Source: an uncultured Actinomyces sp.
Lineage (GTDB): Bacteria > Actinomycetota > Actinomycetes > Actinomycetales > Actinomycetaceae
DNA length: 5,871 nucleotides
Direction of reading: 5' to 3'
Assembly: GCA_916719935.1 (NCBI GenBank)
Contig: CAKAPY010000096.1
Coordinates: forward strand, 1-5,871
Notes under the pieces: model-generated
The model's database searches: none
Told to the model about the DNA's origin: nothing
The model's input: the letters and a program-made list of their open reading frames with translations, nothing else
Program-made: the position numbers and the translations under genes
Part shown: one piece after another, positions 5,689 through 5,871 of the stretch
Numbering within the stretch: the first letter of the stretch is position 1
Layout of the letters: each line of letters starts with the position of its first letter

Positions 5689-5871
5689 TTACTTCGCAAG
5701 GAAGCGCTGAACGAAGCTTTCGGGTAGATACAGGTACTTTTCTGTAAGCCCCATAAAGGTTTCGAAGTCGATCTTGGGATTGCTGAAAAGCTCGTGAAGG
5801 TCGGGATTATCACCCCGGGTAATCGGGCCGAATTCTCCAGTGGGTAGGCAGTAGAAGATATCGCGACTGAT
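5689..5871 (-). CDS. C-terminal end of an unrecognised protein (partial)
   Basis: Read from the right edge on the minus strand, this frame is open for 60 codons and stops at TAA (5691-5689). It reads ISRDIFYCLPTGEFGPITRG at the edge and ends in YLPESFVQRFLAK. The balanced composition, with aromatics, acids and PTGEFGPI and KIDFETFMGLTEKYLYLPE stretches, looks like a real soluble protein. The competing longer frame at 5586-5813 is Ser/Arg-rich shadow sequence. The start lies beyond the window. Leucine codons here are four CTT, two CTA and one CTG, unlike pheA, which uses mostly CTG and TTG and no CTA. This hints at a different history or weak expression. I do not recognise the family. An immunity-type or other small accessory protein is conceivable, but nothing in the fragment proves it. 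No clear terminator separates it from the tRNA promoter 100 bases downstream, so read-through into the tRNA gene is possible. Confidence 0.6.
   Translation of the reverse strand: MSRDIFYCLPTGEFGPITRGDNPDLHELFSNPKIDFETFMGLTEKYLYLPESFVQRFLAK

Noticed and set aside
5586..5813. 75-residue minus-strand reading frame
   Set aside because: It is Ser/Arg/Lys-rich and runs over the -35 box of the tRNA promoter. It competes with the more protein-like frame ending at 5689.
1..5871. CRISPR array, insertion sequence, toxin-antitoxin pair, phage or defence cassette
   Set aside because: I found no regularly spaced direct repeats, terminal inverted repeats or transposase, and no recognisable small paired genes. 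Apart from the partial gene at the right edge, every gene belongs to a housekeeping-type family.

Overview
The window looks like ordinary chromosome from a moderately high-GC actinobacterium, perhaps a member of the Actinomycetaceae. The clues are the G/C-rich codon use with GTG as well as ATG starts, a tRNA gene without an encoded CCA end, and a very large membrane protein that joins a kinase-like region to an LPG-synthase-type transmembrane domain. The genus is a guess; the domain-level placement is safer.

Layout, left to right. Positions 1-918 hold the end of a carbohydrate ABC importer operon: the last codons of an upstream gene (probably the MalF-type permease) overlap by ATGA with a complete MalG-type permease. 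A 57-base convergent gap with a weak hairpin separates it from a long minus-strand gene (976-3573). That gene encodes an 865-residue membrane protein with an N-terminal membrane block, a degenerate kinase-like cytoplasmic region, and a C-terminal LPG_synthase_TM (UPF0104/MprF flippase-like) domain. A 98-base divergent intergenic region follows. It leads to a plus-strand pair: a DedA-family membrane protein (3672-4376) whose stop overlaps the GTG start of prephenate dehydratase pheA (4373-5308). PheA ends at a strong hairpin. On the minus strand, a tRNA-Leu(CAG) gene (5467-5550) has its own good promoter upstream and a textbook terminator (5426-5460) downstream. The right edge carries the last 60 codons of an unrecognised minus-strand gene, with codon use unlike its neighbours.

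How the parts relate. The sugar permease belongs to an uptake system whose binding protein, and probably whose MalF partner, lie left of the window. The LPG-type protein and DedA are divergently transcribed and both belong to families linked to membrane lipids or envelope homeostasis, so shared control from the 3574-3671 region is plausible but not shown. PheA makes phenylpyruvate for phenylalanine synthesis; its coupling to dedA is an organisational link without an obvious metabolic reason.

I see no CRISPR array, insertion sequence, integrase, phage or defence cassette. The most unusual feature is the apparent loss of every expected catalytic residue in the kinase-like middle of the 865-residue membrane protein.
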